Positions 10,383 through 20,963 of a DNA stretch of 64,000 nt are shown in pieces (position 1 is the stretch's first letter; each line of letters starts with the position of its first letter). Source of the DNA: Paralcaligenes sp. KSB-10. Its GTDB lineage: Bacteria > Pseudomonadota > Gammaproteobacteria > Burkholderiales > Burkholderiaceae_B. The stretch spans positions 310,001 through 374,000 of the forward strand of contig NZ_CP089848.1 of assembly GCF_021266465.1 (NCBI RefSeq), given 5' to 3'. The notes beneath the pieces are model-generated. The model saw only the letters and a program-made list of their open reading frames with translations. It had not been told where the DNA came from and made no database searches. The translations under genes and the position numbers were made by a program.

Positions 10383-11786
10383 ATGGCCCAAACTTTATAC
10401 GACAAACTCTGGGATGCACATGTCGTGCATCAAGAGTCCGACGGTACCTGTCTGCTGTACATCGATCGCCATCTGGTGCACGAAGTTACCAGCCCCCAGG
10501 CGTTCGAAGGCCTGACCCTGGCGGGCCGCAAGCCGTGGCGGGTTGGAGCCAATCTGGCGGTTGCCGATCACAACGTGCCCACCACCGCGCGCAGCCAAGG
10601 CATTCAGGATCCGGTTTCGCGCTTGCAGGTCGATACGCTGGACGACAACTGCGAGAAATTCGGCATTACCGAATTTCGCATGAATGATTTGCGTCAAGGC
10701 ATTGTGCACATCATTGGGCCGGAGCAGGGTGCAACCTTGCCTGGCATGACGGTCGTATGCGGCGATTCACACACCAGCACTCACGGCGCTCTGGGGACCC
10801 TGGCGTTCGGCATCGGCACCTCCGAGGTGGAGCACGTGCTGGCAACTCAGACCTTGCTCATGAAAAAGAACAAGAACATGCTGGTTCGCGTCGAAGGTGA
10901 ATTGCCTTTCGGCTGCACCGCCAAAGACTTGGTGCTTTATGTCATCGGCAAGATCGGCACGGCCGGCGGCACCGGCTCTGCCATCGAATTTGCGGGCAGC
11001 ACGGTTCGCGCCCTGTCGGTTGAAGGCCGCATGACTGTTTGCAATATGGCTATCGAGGCGGGGGCTCGCTCGGGCATGGTGGCGGTCGACGAAAAAACCA
11101 TCGAGTATTTCCGCGGACGTCCTTACGCGCCCACTGGCATAGTGTGGGACCAGGCGGTGCAATACTGGAGCACGCTGCATTCCGATGAAGGCGCCAAGTT
11201 CGACCGCATCGTTGAAATCGACGCGCGCCAGATTACTCCGCAAGTGACCTGGGGCACTTCGCCTGAAATGGTTCTGTCGGTCGATAGCCGTGTTCCGGAT
11301 CCCGACAAGGAAAAAGACGAGCTGCGCCGCAGTGGCATGGAGCGCGCCTTGCAATATATGGGTTTGAAGCCCAATACGCCTCTGGTCGATATTCGCATCG
11401 ACAAGGTATTCATCGGCTCCTGTACCAATGCCCGCATCGAAGACTTGCGTGCCGCGGCGCTGGTCGCGCGCGGCAAGCGCGTTGCCGCGAATGTCAGGCA
11501 AGCCATGGTGGTGCCTGGCTCGGGGCTGGTTAAAAAACAGGCCGAGCAGGAAGGCCTGGACAAAATCTTTATTGCGGCCGGCTTCGAGTGGCGCGAACCG
11601 GGTTGCTCCATGTGCCTGGCCATGAATGCCGATCGCCTGGAACCGGGCGAGCGTTGCGCCTCGACCTCGAATCGCAATTTTGAAGGGCGCCAGGGCCAGG
11701 GCGGGCGCACGCACCTGGTCAGCCCGGCCATGGCGGCAGCAGCGGCGGTTGCCGGGCATTTTGTCGACGTCAGAAATTTTCGCTAA
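10383..11786 (+). CDS. leuC: 3-isopropylmalate dehydratase, large subunit
   Basis: Isomerises 2-isopropylmalate to 3-isopropylmalate with LeuD in leucine synthesis. It has 467 residues, standard length. It is an aconitase-type [4Fe-4S] enzyme: the three cluster cysteines appear in [17 protein letters not shown] and GCSMC. The [13 protein letters not shown] motif is also present. Only 9 nt separate it from leuD, with an AAGGA ribosome site in between. Confidence 0.96.
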   Translation: MAQTLYDKLWDAHVVHQESDGTCLLYIDRHLVHEVTSPQAFEGLTLAGRKPWRVGANLAVADHNVPTTARSQGIQDPVSRLQVDTLDDNCEKFGITEFRMNDLRQGIVHIIGPEQGATLPGMTVVCGDSHTSTHGALGTLAFGIGTSEVEHVLATQTLLMKKNKNMLVRVEGELPFGCTAKDLVLYVIGKIGTAGGTGSAIEFAGSTVRALSVEGRMTVCNMAIEAGARSGMVAVDEKTIEYFRGRPYAPTGIVWDQAVQYWSTLHSDEGAKFDRIVEIDARQITPQVTWGTSPEMVLSVDSRVPDPDKEKDELRRSGMERALQYMGLKPNTPLVDIRIDKVFIGSCTNARIEDLRAAALVARGKRVAANVRQAMVVPGSGLVKKQAEQEGLDKIFIAAGFEWREPGCSMCLAMNADRLEPGERCASTSNRNFEGRQGQGGRTHLVSPAMAAAAAVAGHFVDVRNFR

Positions 11787-11795
11787 GGAATTACC

Positions 11796-12455
11796 GTGCA
11801 AGCATTTACCACCCATAAAGGCATAGTGGCCCCGCTCGATCGTGAGAATGTCGATACCGACCTGATCATTCCCAAGCAATTCCTGAAGTCCATCAAACGC
11901 TCGGGATTCGGCCCCAATCTGTTCGATGAGCTGCGCTATCTGGATCACGGCGAACCCGGCATGGATAACAGCAAGCGTCCGCTCAACCCCGATTTCGTCC
12001 TGAATCAGCCCCGCTACAAGGGGGCCTCGATTCTGCTGGCGCGCAAGAACTTCGGTTGCGGCTCAAGTCGCGAGCATGCGCCGTGGGCGCTGTCGCAATA
12101 CGGTTTTCGCGCCATTATCGCGCCGTCGTATGCCGACATTTTCTTCAATAACAGTTTCAAGAATGGCCTGCTGCCGATTGTACTTTCCGAACTTGAGGTA
12201 GCGCGCCTGCTGGACGAGGTAAAAGCCTTTGTCGGCTATCAGTTGCGCATCGATCTGGAGCGTCAGGTGGTCATTGCCCAGGATGGGCGCGAACTGAGTT
12301 TCGACATTGAGCCGTTTCGCAAACATTGCCTGTTCAATGGCCTGGACGACATCGCCCTGACGCTGCAGAAATCGGATCAGATTCGTGCGTTCGAGGCCGA
12401 GCGCCTGACGCGGTTTCCTTGGCTTGAAGCGCATCCGGTCAGTCAGGCACGATAG
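11796..12455 (+). CDS. leuD: 3-isopropylmalate dehydratase, small subunit
   Basis: Swivelling-domain partner of LeuC, 219 residues. Family motifs [12 protein letters not shown] near the N-terminus and [14 protein letters not shown] are intact. The start codon is GTG at 11796 with AAGGA about 7 nt upstream; no ATG is closer. It sits between leuC and leuB in the usual proteobacterial order. Confidence 0.96.
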   Translation: MQAFTTHKGIVAPLDRENVDTDLIIPKQFLKSIKRSGFGPNLFDELRYLDHGEPGMDNSKRPLNPDFVLNQPRYKGASILLARKNFGCGSSREHAPWALSQYGFRAIIAPSYADIFFNNSFKNGLLPIVLSELEVARLLDEVKAFVGYQLRIDLERQVVIAQDGRELSFDIEPFRKHCLFNGLDDIALTLQKSDQIRAFEAERLTRFPWLEAHPVSQAR

Positions 12456-12489
12456 GGTCGGATTCCGGTTTGGGCCTTTGCGCCCGGAC

Positions 12490-12511
12490 AAGGCCGCGTT
12501 ACCGCGGCCTT
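12490..12511. other. GC-rich hairpin between leuD and leuB
   Basis: AAGGCCGCG-TTAC-CGCGGCCTT, a perfect 9-bp stem just after leuD. Only a short T-run follows, so it may be a weak terminator or an mRNA-stabilising stem. Confidence 0.5.
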
Positions 12512-12536
12512 TGCCATATTCAGCGGCCCCAGTTGC

Positions 12537-12683
12537 ATGAATCGCACAACTTCGGCTTTTTTCGCCCTGACGGGCGCGGCGAAGCTTGGCTTTGCCATTC
12601 ATTCACTTTATAAAGGACTGTTGGGCAAGGCGGCGGTATGTCTACCGCCGCCTTGCCTTGGCAGCTATCAGGATAAATCATGA
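12537..12683 (+). CDS. Possible 48-residue ORF overlapping the leuB start
   Basis: An open frame starting [13 protein letters not shown] and ending at a TGA that overlaps the leuB ATG by the sequence ATGA. No ribosome site is seen before its ATG and I recognise no family. Its distal part runs through the perfect hairpin at 12625-12656, so translation of this frame could open that stem and couple to leuB. It may equally be chance. Some Burkholderiales carry a small extra ORF in the leu cluster, but I cannot tie this one to it. Confidence 0.22.
   Translation: MNRTTSAFFALTGAAKLGFAIHSLYKGLLGKAAVCLPPPCLGSYQDKS
12625..12656. other. Perfect 14-bp hairpin immediately upstream of leuB
   Basis: Arms at 12625-12638 and 12643-12656 are perfectly complementary around a TGTC loop and lie 23 nt before the leuB ATG. 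There is no U-tract. Candidate roles are an mRNA processing or stability stem, or a translation-coupling structure. Confidence 0.6.
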
Positions 12684-13756
12684 GTCACAAAATAGCAGTA
12701 TTACCGGGCGACGGCATCGGCCCTGAAATTACCGAACAGGCCGTGCGCGTACTGCATGCCCTGGGCCTGGGTATTGAAACGCAGATCGCCCCGGTGGGCG
12801 GGGCGGCATTCGATGCGCTGGAGCATCCCTTGCCGCCGTCGACACTCGATTTGGCGAAAGGCTCCGCGGCGGTGCTGTTTGGCGCGGTAGGCGACTGGAA
12901 ATACGATAGCCTGCCGCGTGAATTCCGGCCTGAGCAGGCCATTCTGGGTTTGCGCAAGGCCATGGGGCTGTTTGCCAATTTACGTCCGGCCATTCTGTAC
13001 CCGCAATTGGCCAATGCCTCGTCGCTGAAGCCCGAGGTGGTGTCCGGGCTGAATATACTGATTGTCCGTGAGCTGACCGGCGATATCTATTTTGGCCAGC
13101 CGCGCGGCGTGCGCGATGTTCAGGATGGGCCGTTCAAGGGCGAGCGTCAGGGCTTCGACACCATGCACTATGCCGAATCCGAGATACGGCGCATCGGGCG
13201 GGTCGGCTTCGAGGCTGCTCGAAAGCGCAATAAAAAGCTGTGCAGCGTCGATAAATCGAATGTGCTCGAGACCTCGCAGTTCTGGCGCGACATCATGATC
13301 GAAGTGGCTCGCGACTATCCGGATGTGCAGCTCTCGCACATGTATGTCGATAATGCCGCCATGCAACTGGTGCGGGCGCCCAAAGAGTTCGATGTCATCG
13401 TAACCGGCAATTTGTTCGGCGATATCCTGTCCGACGAAGCCGCCATGCTGACAGGTTCGATCGGCATGCTGCCCTCGGCTTCGCTCAATGCCTCGAATCA
13501 GGGCCTGTATGAGCCCAGCCATGGTTCGGCGCCGGACATCGCCGGGCAAAACATCGCCAATCCCCTGGCCACCATATTGTCGGCGGCCATGCTGCTGCGG
13601 TATTCGCTGAACGCTGCCGCGCAAGCCGATCGGGTCGAGGCTGCGGTGCAAGCCGTGCTGGAGCAGGGCCTGCGCACGGCCGATATTTTCGAGCCAGGCA
13701 CCCGTAAGGTGTCGACCTCCGAAATGGGCGATGCCGTATTGAAAGCATTAAAATGA
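12680..13756 (+). CDS. leuB: 3-isopropylmalate dehydrogenase
   Basis: NAD-dependent oxidative decarboxylation of 3-isopropylmalate to 2-oxoisocaproate. It has 358 residues. Visible motifs are [18 protein letters not shown] (N-terminal nucleotide and substrate loop), [15 protein letters not shown], and the metal-binding block [14 protein letters not shown] followed by [15 protein letters not shown] ribosome site AGGATAA precedes ATG 12680. The 3' end holds an inverted repeat AAAGCAT/ATGCTTT across the stop codon. Confidence 0.96.
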   Translation: MSHKIAVLPGDGIGPEITEQAVRVLHALGLGIETQIAPVGGAAFDALEHPLPPSTLDLAKGSAAVLFGAVGDWKYDSLPREFRPEQAILGLRKAMGLFANLRPAILYPQLANASSLKPEVVSGLNILIVRELTGDIYFGQPRGVRDVQDGPFKGERQGFDTMHYAESEIRRIGRVGFEAARKRNKKLCSVDKSNVLETSQFWRDIMIEVARDYPDVQLSHMYVDNAAMQLVRAPKEFDVIVTGNLFGDILSDEAAMLTGSIGMLPSASLNASNQGLYEPSHGSAPDIAGQNIANPLATILSAAMLLRYSLNAAAQADRVEAAVQAVLEQGLRTADIFEPGTRKVSTSEMGDAVLKALK

Positions 13757-13816
13757 TGCTTTAGGCTTGATTTATAATGCTTTACGCGTGATTTTTATTT
13801 TTTTAAGTGATTTGAA

Positions 13817-14947
13817 ATGAACCAGGCAGTAGGTTTGGTCGGTTGGCGAGGCATGGTGGGTTCGGTCCTCATGCAGCGCATGCGCGACGAAAATGATTTT
13901 TCTTTATTCCAACCGGTGTTTTTTTCCACCAGCAATGCGGGCGGCCCTGCTCCGAAGTGGGCCGACGGTGCACCGGCGCTGCAAGACGCCCACGATATCG
14001 ATGCCCTGAAAAAATTGCCGATCATCGTAACGGCCCAGGGCGGCGACTACACCTCTGCGGTATACCCCAAGCTGCGCGCGGCGGGCTGGGACGGCATATG
14101 GATAGACGCGGCCAGTACCTTGCGCATGAAAGATGACGCAATCATTGTGCTCGACCCGGTCAACCGCCCGGTGATCGACGCCGCGCTGCAACGCGGCATC
14201 AAGAACTACATAGGTGGCAATTGCACCGTAAGCTGCATGCTCATGGGTCTGGCCGGCCTGTTCAACAGCAATCTGATCGACTGGATGAGCAGCATGACCT
14301 ACCAGGCGGCGTCGGGCGGTGGCGCCCAGCATATGCGCGAACTGCTGACACAGTTCGGATTGCTCAATGAAGCCGTCAGGCCTTTGCTTGACGATCCCGC
14401 CTCGGCAATTCTGGAAATCGATCGCGGCGTCTTGCTGAAGCAGCAGGACAGCAGCCTGCCGCAAGACAATTTCGGCGTTCCGCTGGGCGGCAGCCTTATC
14501 CCCTGGATCGACAAAGACCTGGGCAATGGCATGTCGAAGGAAGAATGGAAGGCCGAGGCTGAAACCAATAAAATTCTGGGTCGCGGCCCGGCTTTTGGTT
14601 CCGGGCTTACGCCTATCGATGGTTTGTGCGTGCGCATTGGCGCCATGCGCTGCCATAGCCAGGCTCTTACTATCAAGCTCAAGAGCGATGTGCCGCTGGA
14701 CGAAATCTCCGATATTCTGCGCCAGGGCTCCAAGTGGGCCAAGGTCATCCCCAACACGCGCGAAGCTACCATGCGCGAATTAACGCCGGTAGCTGTTACC
14801 GGAACGCTCGATATTCCTGTTGGCCGCTTGCGAAAAATGTCCATGGGGCCCGAATATCTCAGCGCGTTTACGGTGGGCGATCAACTGTTATGGGGTGCGG
14901 CCGAGCCCTTGCGGCGCATGCTGCGCATCACTTTGGGTGAACTCTGA
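13817..14947 (+). CDS. asd: Aspartate-semialdehyde dehydrogenase
   Basis: Reduces aspartyl phosphate to the semialdehyde feeding Lys, Met, Thr and cell-wall diaminopimelate. It has 376 residues, the Gram-negative type. The NADP loop [15 protein letters not shown] is at the N-terminus, the nucleophile Cys is in [13 protein letters not shown], and the catalytic region [17 protein letters not shown] follows. The 60-nt spacer after leuB carries a perfect TATAAT, so it may have its own promoter in addition to read-through. Confidence 0.96.
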   Translation: MNQAVGLVGWRGMVGSVLMQRMRDENDFSLFQPVFFSTSNAGGPAPKWADGAPALQDAHDIDALKKLPIIVTAQGGDYTSAVYPKLRAAGWDGIWIDAASTLRMKDDAIIVLDPVNRPVIDAALQRGIKNYIGGNCTVSCMLMGLAGLFNSNLIDWMSSMTYQAASGGGAQHMRELLTQFGLLNEAVRPLLDDPASAILEIDRGVLLKQQDSSLPQDNFGVPLGGSLIPWIDKDLGNGMSKEEWKAEAETNKILGRGPAFGSGLTPIDGLCVRIGAMRCHSQALTIKLKSDVPLDEISDILRQGSKWAKVIPNTREATMRELTPVAVTGTLDIPVGRLRKMSMGPEYLSAFTVGDQLLWGAAEPLRRMLRITLGEL

Positions 14948-14949
14948 AC

Positions 14950-16650
14950 ATGACTATGTCCCGCAGTGTGGCCATATCGGCATTGTTGTCGCGCACCAAA
15001 CCGCTGGTCACGGCCCTGTCGGTCGCCATGCTGATGTGTTCAAGCGTGTATGCGGCAACGCTTGGCCATTCCCGCATCGTGTCCGAGCCCGGCCAGCCAT
15101 TGCGCATCGACGTGCCTGTCAACCAGCTTGGAACCGACGACTATCAGTCTTTGCGGGTCAATCCCGCTCCGGCCGCGGCCTGGGCGCAGGCTGGCCTGAC
15201 GCCCCCGGTCGACTTGTCCAGCCTGCGGGTTCGCCTGGTCAATGGGCCGAGCCCGCAGTCCAGAATCGCACAGATCAGCTCAAGCCAGCCTTTCGACCAG
15301 GCTGTCGCCGATTTATTGCTGGAGGTGCACACGTCCAGCGGCCAGCAGCAGTATCAGGTCAGCATATTGGCGCCGGTGCGTCGTGACATGGACACCGCGC
15401 AGGGACGGTCGGCGGGTGCGGGCGTGCATCAGGGAGCCCGGCGCATTTCGCGGCAGTCGATCCATGTACGGCGCGGCGATACGCTGTTTGCCATTGCCCG
15501 GCATCATGCGGTGCCCGGCGTAACCGTTTATCAGATGATGGTGGCCTTGCAACGGGCCAATCCCCAGGCGTTCATCCATGGCAATATGAATCTCGTCAAG
15601 GCGGGCGCCACGCTTGGCGTTCCCGACGCCCAGGCGCTTACGGCGGTCAGCGATCGCGAAGCCCGCCGCATCTTCCAGGAGCAGGCGCTGGAGTTTGCCA
15701 GCTACCGGCAGGGCCTGGCGGCCGGCAAGGCGCCGGCTGTCCAGCCTCGCGCGGCAAACAAGGGCACCGTATCGCAAGCTTCCGAGACTGTGCCGCCAGC
15801 CAATAAAGCAGCACCGCGCGACCAGCTCAAGCTGTCCAGCGGCGGTTCGTCGGCCGCCGACGCGAAAGCGGATAATCGACTGGCCACAAGCAAGGGTATT
15901 GCCGAGTCGCAAAGTCGTGTGTCGCAACTTGAAGAAAACGTCAAGCACCTCAACCAGGCGTTGCAGGGGCAGGGCGAGGCGGCTAAAGATGCTGTGGTGG
16001 ATGGTGCCAAAGGCTTGGGGCAAACAATTGCCGGTGCGGCCGGAGCGATAGCGGGTGCGGGCGATTCGGCAGGCCGGGGAGCCGACGGCTCGTCGAATGG
16101 CGCGCAAGCGCCAGCCGGGCAAGAGGGCTCTGCGAAGTCCGCGGCCGATTCCGCCCAATCGCCTGGTTCGCCGTCTGCCGCGGTTCAGGCGGAAGCATCG
16201 GGCGCGGCATCGCATTCTTCCCCGGCCGCCCCTGGCGGTCAATCTCCATCTTCTTCGGACAAGGCTTCGGATACACACGCTGGGCAGGCGGCCGCCGCCG
16301 GTGCCGATGCCGGCAATCGTGGCCTGTCAGGCAATTCGACGAATAATCCGGGGCTTGCCGGCGAGGCCGGCAATACCGCCGATCACGCCGCAAACCCGGC
16401 AAAACAAGCTTCAAATAAGGCAGAACAATCCGTGTCGTGGTTCCAGGAACATTTATTGGGCGTGGTTACCGCCTTGCTGGCATTTGTCGTGCTGATCATC
16501 GCCTGGCTGCTGCGCCGGGCCAACGTGGCGCGCGACGACGATAGCGACGATCACCCGTCGGCGATCACCGAAGCCATGGTCAAGGAAAAACTCGACAAGA
16601 TCAATCTCGATCTTAGCCAGCCTCCCAGCGACGAGCCTAACAAGAGCTGA
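14950..16650 (+). CDS. fimV: FimV/HubP-family LysM membrane protein
   Basis: A 566-residue inner-membrane protein of the FimV family, peptidoglycan-binding scaffolds involved in cell-pole organisation and type IV pilus or secretion functions. There is a signal-type N-terminus (cleavage likely after VYAA, about residue 36), a FimV N-terminal domain ([20 protein letters not shown] to VSILAPV), a LysM domain at about 171-226, a coiled-coil segment ([17 protein letters not shown]), a long Ala/Gly/Ser/Pro low-complexity region, and one transmembrane helix at about 500-522. The cytoplasmic tail is only about 45 residues. Long FimV proteins have TPR and a conserved C-terminal domain that are absent here. 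It starts 2 nt after asd. Confidence 0.85.
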   Translation: MTMSRSVAISALLSRTKPLVTALSVAMLMCSSVYAATLGHSRIVSEPGQPLRIDVPVNQLGTDDYQSLRVNPAPAAAWAQAGLTPPVDLSSLRVRLVNGPSPQSRIAQISSSQPFDQAVADLLLEVHTSSGQQQYQVSILAPVRRDMDTAQGRSAGAGVHQGARRISRQSIHVRRGDTLFAIARHHAVPGVTVYQMMVALQRANPQAFIHGNMNLVKAGATLGVPDAQALTAVSDREARRIFQEQALEFASYRQGLAAGKAPAVQPRAANKGTVSQASETVPPANKAAPRDQLKLSSGGSSAADAKADNRLATSKGIAESQSRVSQLEENVKHLNQALQGQGEAAKDAVVDGAKGLGQTIAGAAGAIAGAGDSAGRGADGSSNGAQAPAGQEGSAKSAADSAQSPGSPSAAVQAEASGAASHSSPAAPGGQSPSSSDKASDTHAGQAAAAGADAGNRGLSGNSTNNPGLAGEAGNTADHAANPAKQASNKAEQSVSWFQEHLLGVVTALLAFVVLIIAWLLRRANVARDDDSDDHPSAITEAMVKEKLDKINLDLSQPPSDEPNKS

Positions 16651-16651
16651 C

Positions 16652-17458
16652 ATGTCGCGCACGGCCTTAGGCGTGGCTTACGACGGCGCCCGCTGGCAAG
16701 GCTGGCAAACGCAGCCTCACGGGTGCACTGTCCAGGACACGCTCGAGCTTGCCTTGTCCCGCTTTCTTGCGCAGCCGACGAAAACAGTTTGCGCCGGGCG
16801 TACCGATACGGGTGTGCATGGCCTGGGCCAGGTGGTGCATCTGGATGCGGTCGCGCAGCGCCGCCATGAATCGTGGGTGCGCGGGCTCAATGCCCTGCTG
16901 CCTGCGAGCATTTCGGTTCAGTGGGCCTGCACAGTGCCTGACAGTTTTCACGCCCGTTTCTCGGCCGTGTCCCGCACTTACGTCTATGTGGTTCGCAATG
17001 CCCGTGTTCGCTCGCCGATTGCTCACGCCCGGGTCGGCTGGGTGCATCAAGCGCTGGATCTGCAGCGCATGCAACAGGCGGCCCAGCATGTGCTTGGCCA
17101 GCACGACTTCAGCTGCTTCCGATCATCGCAGTGCCAGGCGGCCAGTCCAGTGCGGACATTGCATGAATTGAATATCGAGCGGCGCGGCGAAATCTTTGTT
17201 TTTACTCTCCGGGCCAACGCATTTCTGCATCACATGGTGCGCAACTTGATTGGTGCACTGTTATATATAGGGCAAGGCAGGCAGCCTCCCGAATGGATGG
17301 CGGCTTTGCTGGCTCAGCGGGATCGCCGTCTTGCGGCGCCCACTTTTTCTCCCGATGGGCTGTATCTGGCTCAGGTCGAATACCCGGCCGAGTTCGACCT
17401 GCCGTCTTCGACGCTTCAAACTCTGTTTGCATCGCACCTGGGATCTTGCGGTTTTTAA
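16652..17458 (+). CDS. truA: tRNA pseudouridine(38-40) synthase
   Basis: Makes pseudouridine at positions 38-40 of the anticodon stem-loop. It has 268 residues. The catalytic Asp is in [18 protein letters not shown], and later TruA motifs [16 protein letters not shown] and [17 protein letters not shown] are present. It begins 1 nt after the fimV stop, so it is translationally linked. Confidence 0.95.
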   Translation: MSRTALGVAYDGARWQGWQTQPHGCTVQDTLELALSRFLAQPTKTVCAGRTDTGVHGLGQVVHLDAVAQRRHESWVRGLNALLPASISVQWACTVPDSFHARFSAVSRTYVYVVRNARVRSPIAHARVGWVHQALDLQRMQQAAQHVLGQHDFSCFRSSQCQAASPVRTLHELNIERRGEIFVFTLRANAFLHHMVRNLIGALLYIGQGRQPPEWMAALLAQRDRRLAAPTFSPDGLYLAQVEYPAEFDLPSSTLQTLFASHLGSCGF

Positions 17459-17719
17459 GGTGATACCGGGGTATATACTAGCGGCCGTCCGCAGGCGGAT
17501 CGTATAGAATTCACCGCCGGCTTGTGCGTTCAACTGATTTTTTGTCATATCAGGCTACCGCTCGCAGGTCGTGCAGAAAAGGCAATCCCTTCGTATCGTT
17601 TTGCTCGCCAGGCTCCCGCGGGGCGCACCGGGCTCGATATGTCATAAGCCTCTTTTTTGAGTCGGCTGATCAAAAATCGGCCGGCGCGAGGGCGATTGAC
17701 GCCATACAGAGTGTGATCC

Positions 17720-18349
17720 ATGAAATTTTTCTTAGCAATATCAAGAACGATAGACTACATAAATACCAAAGTAGGGCAGGCCGTCACGTGGCTGACCCTG
17801 ATCGTGGTTGTGGTTAGCGCCTCCAATGCCGTTGTGCGCAAACTGTTCAATATCAGTTCGAATGCGTGGCTGGAACTCCAGTGGTATCTGTTTGGAGCCA
17901 TATTCCTGCTGGCGGCGGGTTATACGTTCTTGCGCAACGAGCATGTACGTGTCGACGTGCTGGCGCAGCGCTTCTCCAAGCGCACCCAGATCAAGATCGA
18001 GATTTTCGGCGTCCTGTTTTTCCTGCTGCCCGCCGCTGTGATTATCTTCTGGCTGTCTATTCCTTTTTTCTACGAAGCGTTTGCGTTGAACGAGCAGTCG
18101 TCCAACTCGGGCGGGCTGGTACGCTGGCCGGCCAAACTTCTGATCCCTGCGGGGTTTGGCCTGTTGATCCTGGCGGGCCTGTCGCACCTGATCAAGTGCG
18201 TGGGGTATCTGCGTGGCGCCTGTCCCGATCCGACCGCACGTGAAAAGGCGCAAAGCGCCGAAGAAGAATTGGCCCTGGAAATCCTGCGCCAGGCCGAACT
18301 CGATCGGGCGCGGACGCCTGCCAACCACATCGCAAGCAAGGGCCATTGA
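17720..18349 (+). CDS. dctQ: TRAP transporter small permease (DctQ family)
   Basis: A 209-residue membrane protein with four predicted helices (about 18-40, 52-74, 92-115 and 138-160) and a DctQ-type core (WLELQWYLFGAIFLLAAGYTFLRNEHVRVDVL). It pairs with DctM to form a Na+-driven TRAP importer. The large permease starts 2 nt downstream. No DctP-type periplasmic binding protein is adjacent: upstream are 261 nt without a gene and then truA. Substrate unknown. Confidence 0.87.
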   Translation: MKFFLAISRTIDYINTKVGQAVTWLTLIVVVVSASNAVVRKLFNISSNAWLELQWYLFGAIFLLAAGYTFLRNEHVRVDVLAQRFSKRTQIKIEIFGVLFFLLPAAVIIFWLSIPFFYEAFALNEQSSNSGGLVRWPAKLLIPAGFGLLILAGLSHLIKCVGYLRGACPDPTAREKAQSAEEELALEILRQAELDRARTPANHIASKGH

Positions 18350-18351
18350 TC

Positions 18352-20043
18352 ATGGAGTTTTTTGTCGATAACCTGGCTCCGATCATGTTCATCAACCTGA
18401 TCGTATTTTTGCTCTTGGGGTTCCCGGTGGCTTTTTCGCTGGCGGCCAACGGCATTCTGTACGGCCTGGTGGCGGTTGATCTGGGAATGATTCAGCCCGC
18501 ATTGTTTCAAGCTCTCCCGCAACGTGTGTTTGGCATCGTGTCCAACGATACCCTGTTGGCGGTGCCTTTCTTTACGCTGATGGGCTTGGTGCTCGAGCGG
18601 TCCGGCATGGCCGAAGACTTGCTCGAAACCATAGGGCAGTTGTTTGGCCCCGTGCGCGGCGGGTTGGCGATAGCCGTGGTGCTGGTGGGAGCCATGCTGG
18701 CCGCAACCACAGGGGTAGTCTCGGCATCGGTCATTTCCATGGGCCTGATTTCCCTGCCCATCATGCTGCGCTACGGCTACGACCGAAGGTTGGCCAGCGG
18801 GGTCATCGCGGCGTCTGGTACCTTGTCGCAGATCATTCCGCCGTCCCTGGTGCTGATTGTCCTGGCAGACCAACTGGGCCGGTCGGTTGGCGATATGTAT
18901 CGGGGCGCCCTGATCCCCGGCTTTGTGCTGGCGGGCGCCTATATTCTGTATGTCGTGGTTTTATCGTTCATCAATCCCGCTGCAGCGCCGGCGCTCCCCG
19001 AAGAAGCCCGGATCTATGGGCAGGCCAATGGCCGGCGCGGCCTGCGCTCCCTGGCTGTCCTTACCCTGATTGCCTGTACTGTGTCGTACTTCGGTTCAGA
19101 ACATTACTTTCATACCCACGCCAATGTGCCCATCGACGAGCGTGTCGTGGTGATGCTGATGGTCTGGGGCCTGACGGCGCTGGCCATCGCATTGGTAAAC
19201 AAGGTATTCCGGCTGGGCTTGTTGTCGAAAATTGCCGAGCGTGTCACGTTTGTCATGATACCGCCGCTATTCCTGATCTTCCTGGTTCTGGGCACTATCT
19301 TTATAGGCATGGCCACGCCCACCGAAGGGGGGGCCATGGGCGCTGTCGGAGCCATTCTGATGGCCGTCTCGCGCGGCCGTTTTTCGCTTTCCCTGCTCAA
19401 GCAGGCCATGGATACCACCACCAAGCTGACCTGCTTCGTGGTGTTCATCCTGGTGGGCTCGACGGTGTTCAGCCTGAGCTTCCGGGGCGTCAATGGCGAC
19501 TTATGGGTCGAGCACCTGCTCATCGGCTTGCCTGGCGGACAATGGGGCTTCCTGATCGTGGTAAGCGTGCTGACCTTCTTTTTGGCATTCTTCCTGGATT
19601 TCTTCGAGCTGGCGTTCATTATCGTGCCCTTGCTGGGGCCGGTGGCCGAGAAAATGGGGATCGACCTGATCTGGTTCGGCGTATTGCTGGCCGTCAATAT
19701 GCAGACCTCGTTCATGCATCCGCCTTTTGGCTTTGCCCTGTTCTACCTGCGTTCCGTGGCACCCAAGGAAGACTATCACGACCGGGTTACCGGCAAGCTG
19801 ATCCCCCGGGTTACCACCGGCCAGATCTATTGGGGGTCCATCCCTTTCATTTGTATTCAGATCGCCATGGTGGCGGCTGTCCTGGTTTTCCCCCGGATGG
19901 TCACGCATTACAAAGACGGCGCGGTCACCGTCGATGCCTCCAAGGTGCAGTTCGGCAACACCAGCGCTTATGGTTCGGATTCGTACGGCTATGGCGATGC
20001 GGGGAGCAGTGCGGTGACCGATCCGGGGGCCGCTTTCAAATAA
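18352..20043 (+). CDS. dctM: TRAP transporter large permease (DctM family)
   Basis: A 563-residue membrane protein and the transport subunit of the TRAP system. DctM motifs include FFTLMGLVLERSGMAEDLLE, ASGTLSQIIPPSLVLIVLAD and ATPTEGGAMGAVGA. It is about 130 residues longer than typical DctM, with an inserted segment near residues 215-290 and a Ser/Gly/Tyr-rich C-terminal tail (SAYGSDSYGYGDAGSS). The start is ATG 18352; the in-frame TTG at 18346 overlaps dctQ and is unlikely. It is followed after 80 nt by trpF. Confidence 0.88.
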   Translation: MEFFVDNLAPIMFINLIVFLLLGFPVAFSLAANGILYGLVAVDLGMIQPALFQALPQRVFGIVSNDTLLAVPFFTLMGLVLERSGMAEDLLETIGQLFGPVRGGLAIAVVLVGAMLAATTGVVSASVISMGLISLPIMLRYGYDRRLASGVIAASGTLSQIIPPSLVLIVLADQLGRSVGDMYRGALIPGFVLAGAYILYVVVLSFINPAAAPALPEEARIYGQANGRRGLRSLAVLTLIACTVSYFGSEHYFHTHANVPIDERVVVMLMVWGLTALAIALVNKVFRLGLLSKIAERVTFVMIPPLFLIFLVLGTIFIGMATPTEGGAMGAVGAILMAVSRGRFSLSLLKQAMDTTTKLTCFVVFILVGSTVFSLSFRGVNGDLWVEHLLIGLPGGQWGFLIVVSVLTFFLAFFLDFFELAFIIVPLLGPVAEKMGIDLIWFGVLLAVNMQTSFMHPPFGFALFYLRSVAPKEDYHDRVTGKLIPRVTTGQIYWGSIPFICIQIAMVAAVLVFPRMVTHYKDGAVTVDASKVQFGNTSAYGSDSYGYGDAGSSAVTDPGAAFK

Positions 20044-20123
20044 GCCAGGAATCGGCAATTTGGTGTTTAATACATTTGTGCCTGCGCATTGCCCAGCCTA
20101 TTTAGTCAAGAGCGTATACAACG

Positions 20124-20807
20124 ATGGTTCCCCTGCGTACCCGGGTCAAAATTTGCGGTCTGACCCGCCCTGAAGATGTCGACGCCGCCGTACAGGCCGG
20201 CGCGGATGCCATTGGCCTGGTGTTTTATCCCAAAAGCTCGCGCCTGGTCTCGCTAAAGCAGGCACGGCGCCTGCGCGAGGCGGCGCCGGCTTTTGTCGAT
20301 GTGGTGGCCTTGTTCGTCAATGCCATGCCCGATGAAGTTCAGGCGGTCATCGATCATGTGCAGCCCGATTTTCTGCAGTTTCATGGCGATGAGCCCCCGG
20401 AATACTGCGCCGGCTTCAATCACCGCTATATACGAGCTTTCCGCCTGGGAGCTCCCGACCTGAATTGCTCCGATGCTGTGTTGCGCGCGTGTCAGACTTA
20501 TGCGCAGGCGGCCGCGTGGTTGTTCGACAGCTACAGCCCCGGCTACGGGGGCAGCGGCCGAGTGCTGGATACGGACCTGTTGCACGCTGTTCGGCAATCG
20601 CCCGATAGCCGCCCGGTAGTTCTGGCCGGCGGCCTGGTTGCCGAATCGGTGGCGGCGTCGATCCGGTCAGTGCACCCCTATGCCGTCGATGTCAGCAGCG
20701 GCGTGGAGGCCTCTCCCGGCATCAAGTCCGCCGAGAAAATCCAGGCCTTCATGCGCGGAGTGCGCGAGGGGGATGCAGTGCGCGCCCAGGCGCTGGACCT
20801 GGCATAA
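20124..20807 (+). CDS. trpF: Phosphoribosylanthranilate isomerase
   Basis: Amadori rearrangement of phosphoribosylanthranilate in tryptophan synthesis. It has 227 residues in a TIM barrel. The N-terminal KICGLTRPEDVDAAVQAG holds the catalytic Cys, and the Asp-containing strand (WLFDSYSPGYGGSG) and phosphate-binding AVDVSSGVEASPGIKS are intact. In related genomes trpB and trpA usually follow. Here a terminator and a tRNA on the other strand follow instead, so trpBA must be elsewhere. Confidence 0.94.
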   Translation: MVPLRTRVKICGLTRPEDVDAAVQAGADAIGLVFYPKSSRLVSLKQARRLREAAPAFVDVVALFVNAMPDEVQAVIDHVQPDFLQFHGDEPPEYCAGFNHRYIRAFRLGAPDLNCSDAVLRACQTYAQAAAWLFDSYSPGYGGSGRVLDTDLLHAVRQSPDSRPVVLAGGLVAESVAASIRSVHPYAVDVSSGVEASPGIKSAEKIQAFMRGVREGDAVRAQALDLA

Positions 20808-20839
20808 AAAAACCCGCAGAGCCGGGCTCGATGCGGGTT
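20804..20839 (-). terminator. Intrinsic terminator of tRNA-Val (possibly bidirectional)
   Basis: Stem AACCCGCA/TGCGGGTT with an inner GAGC/GCTC hairpin. Read on the minus strand it ends in TTTTTTT, placing it correctly downstream of the minus-strand tRNA gene. On the plus strand it may also end trpF transcription. Confidence 0.75.
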
Positions 20840-20886
20840 GTGTGGCTTTTATGGTGGCTTGTGCAAGCGCACTGAAAGCAAGGTAA

Positions 20887-20963
20887 TGGTAGGCAGTACT
20901 GGGTTCGAACCAGCGACCTCTACGATGTCAACGTAGCGCTCTAACCAACTGAGCTAACCGCCT
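20887..20963 (-). tRNA. tRNA-Val(GAC), CCA encoded
   Basis: On the minus strand the cloverleaf reads AGGCGGT acceptor, D-arm GCTC...GAGC, anticodon stem CTACG/CGTAG with loop TTGACAT (anticodon GAC, reading GTC/GTT), a TTCGAAC T-loop, then ACTGCCT, discriminator A and encoded CCA. The length is 77 nt. The Val identity follows from the anticodon. Confidence 0.93.
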
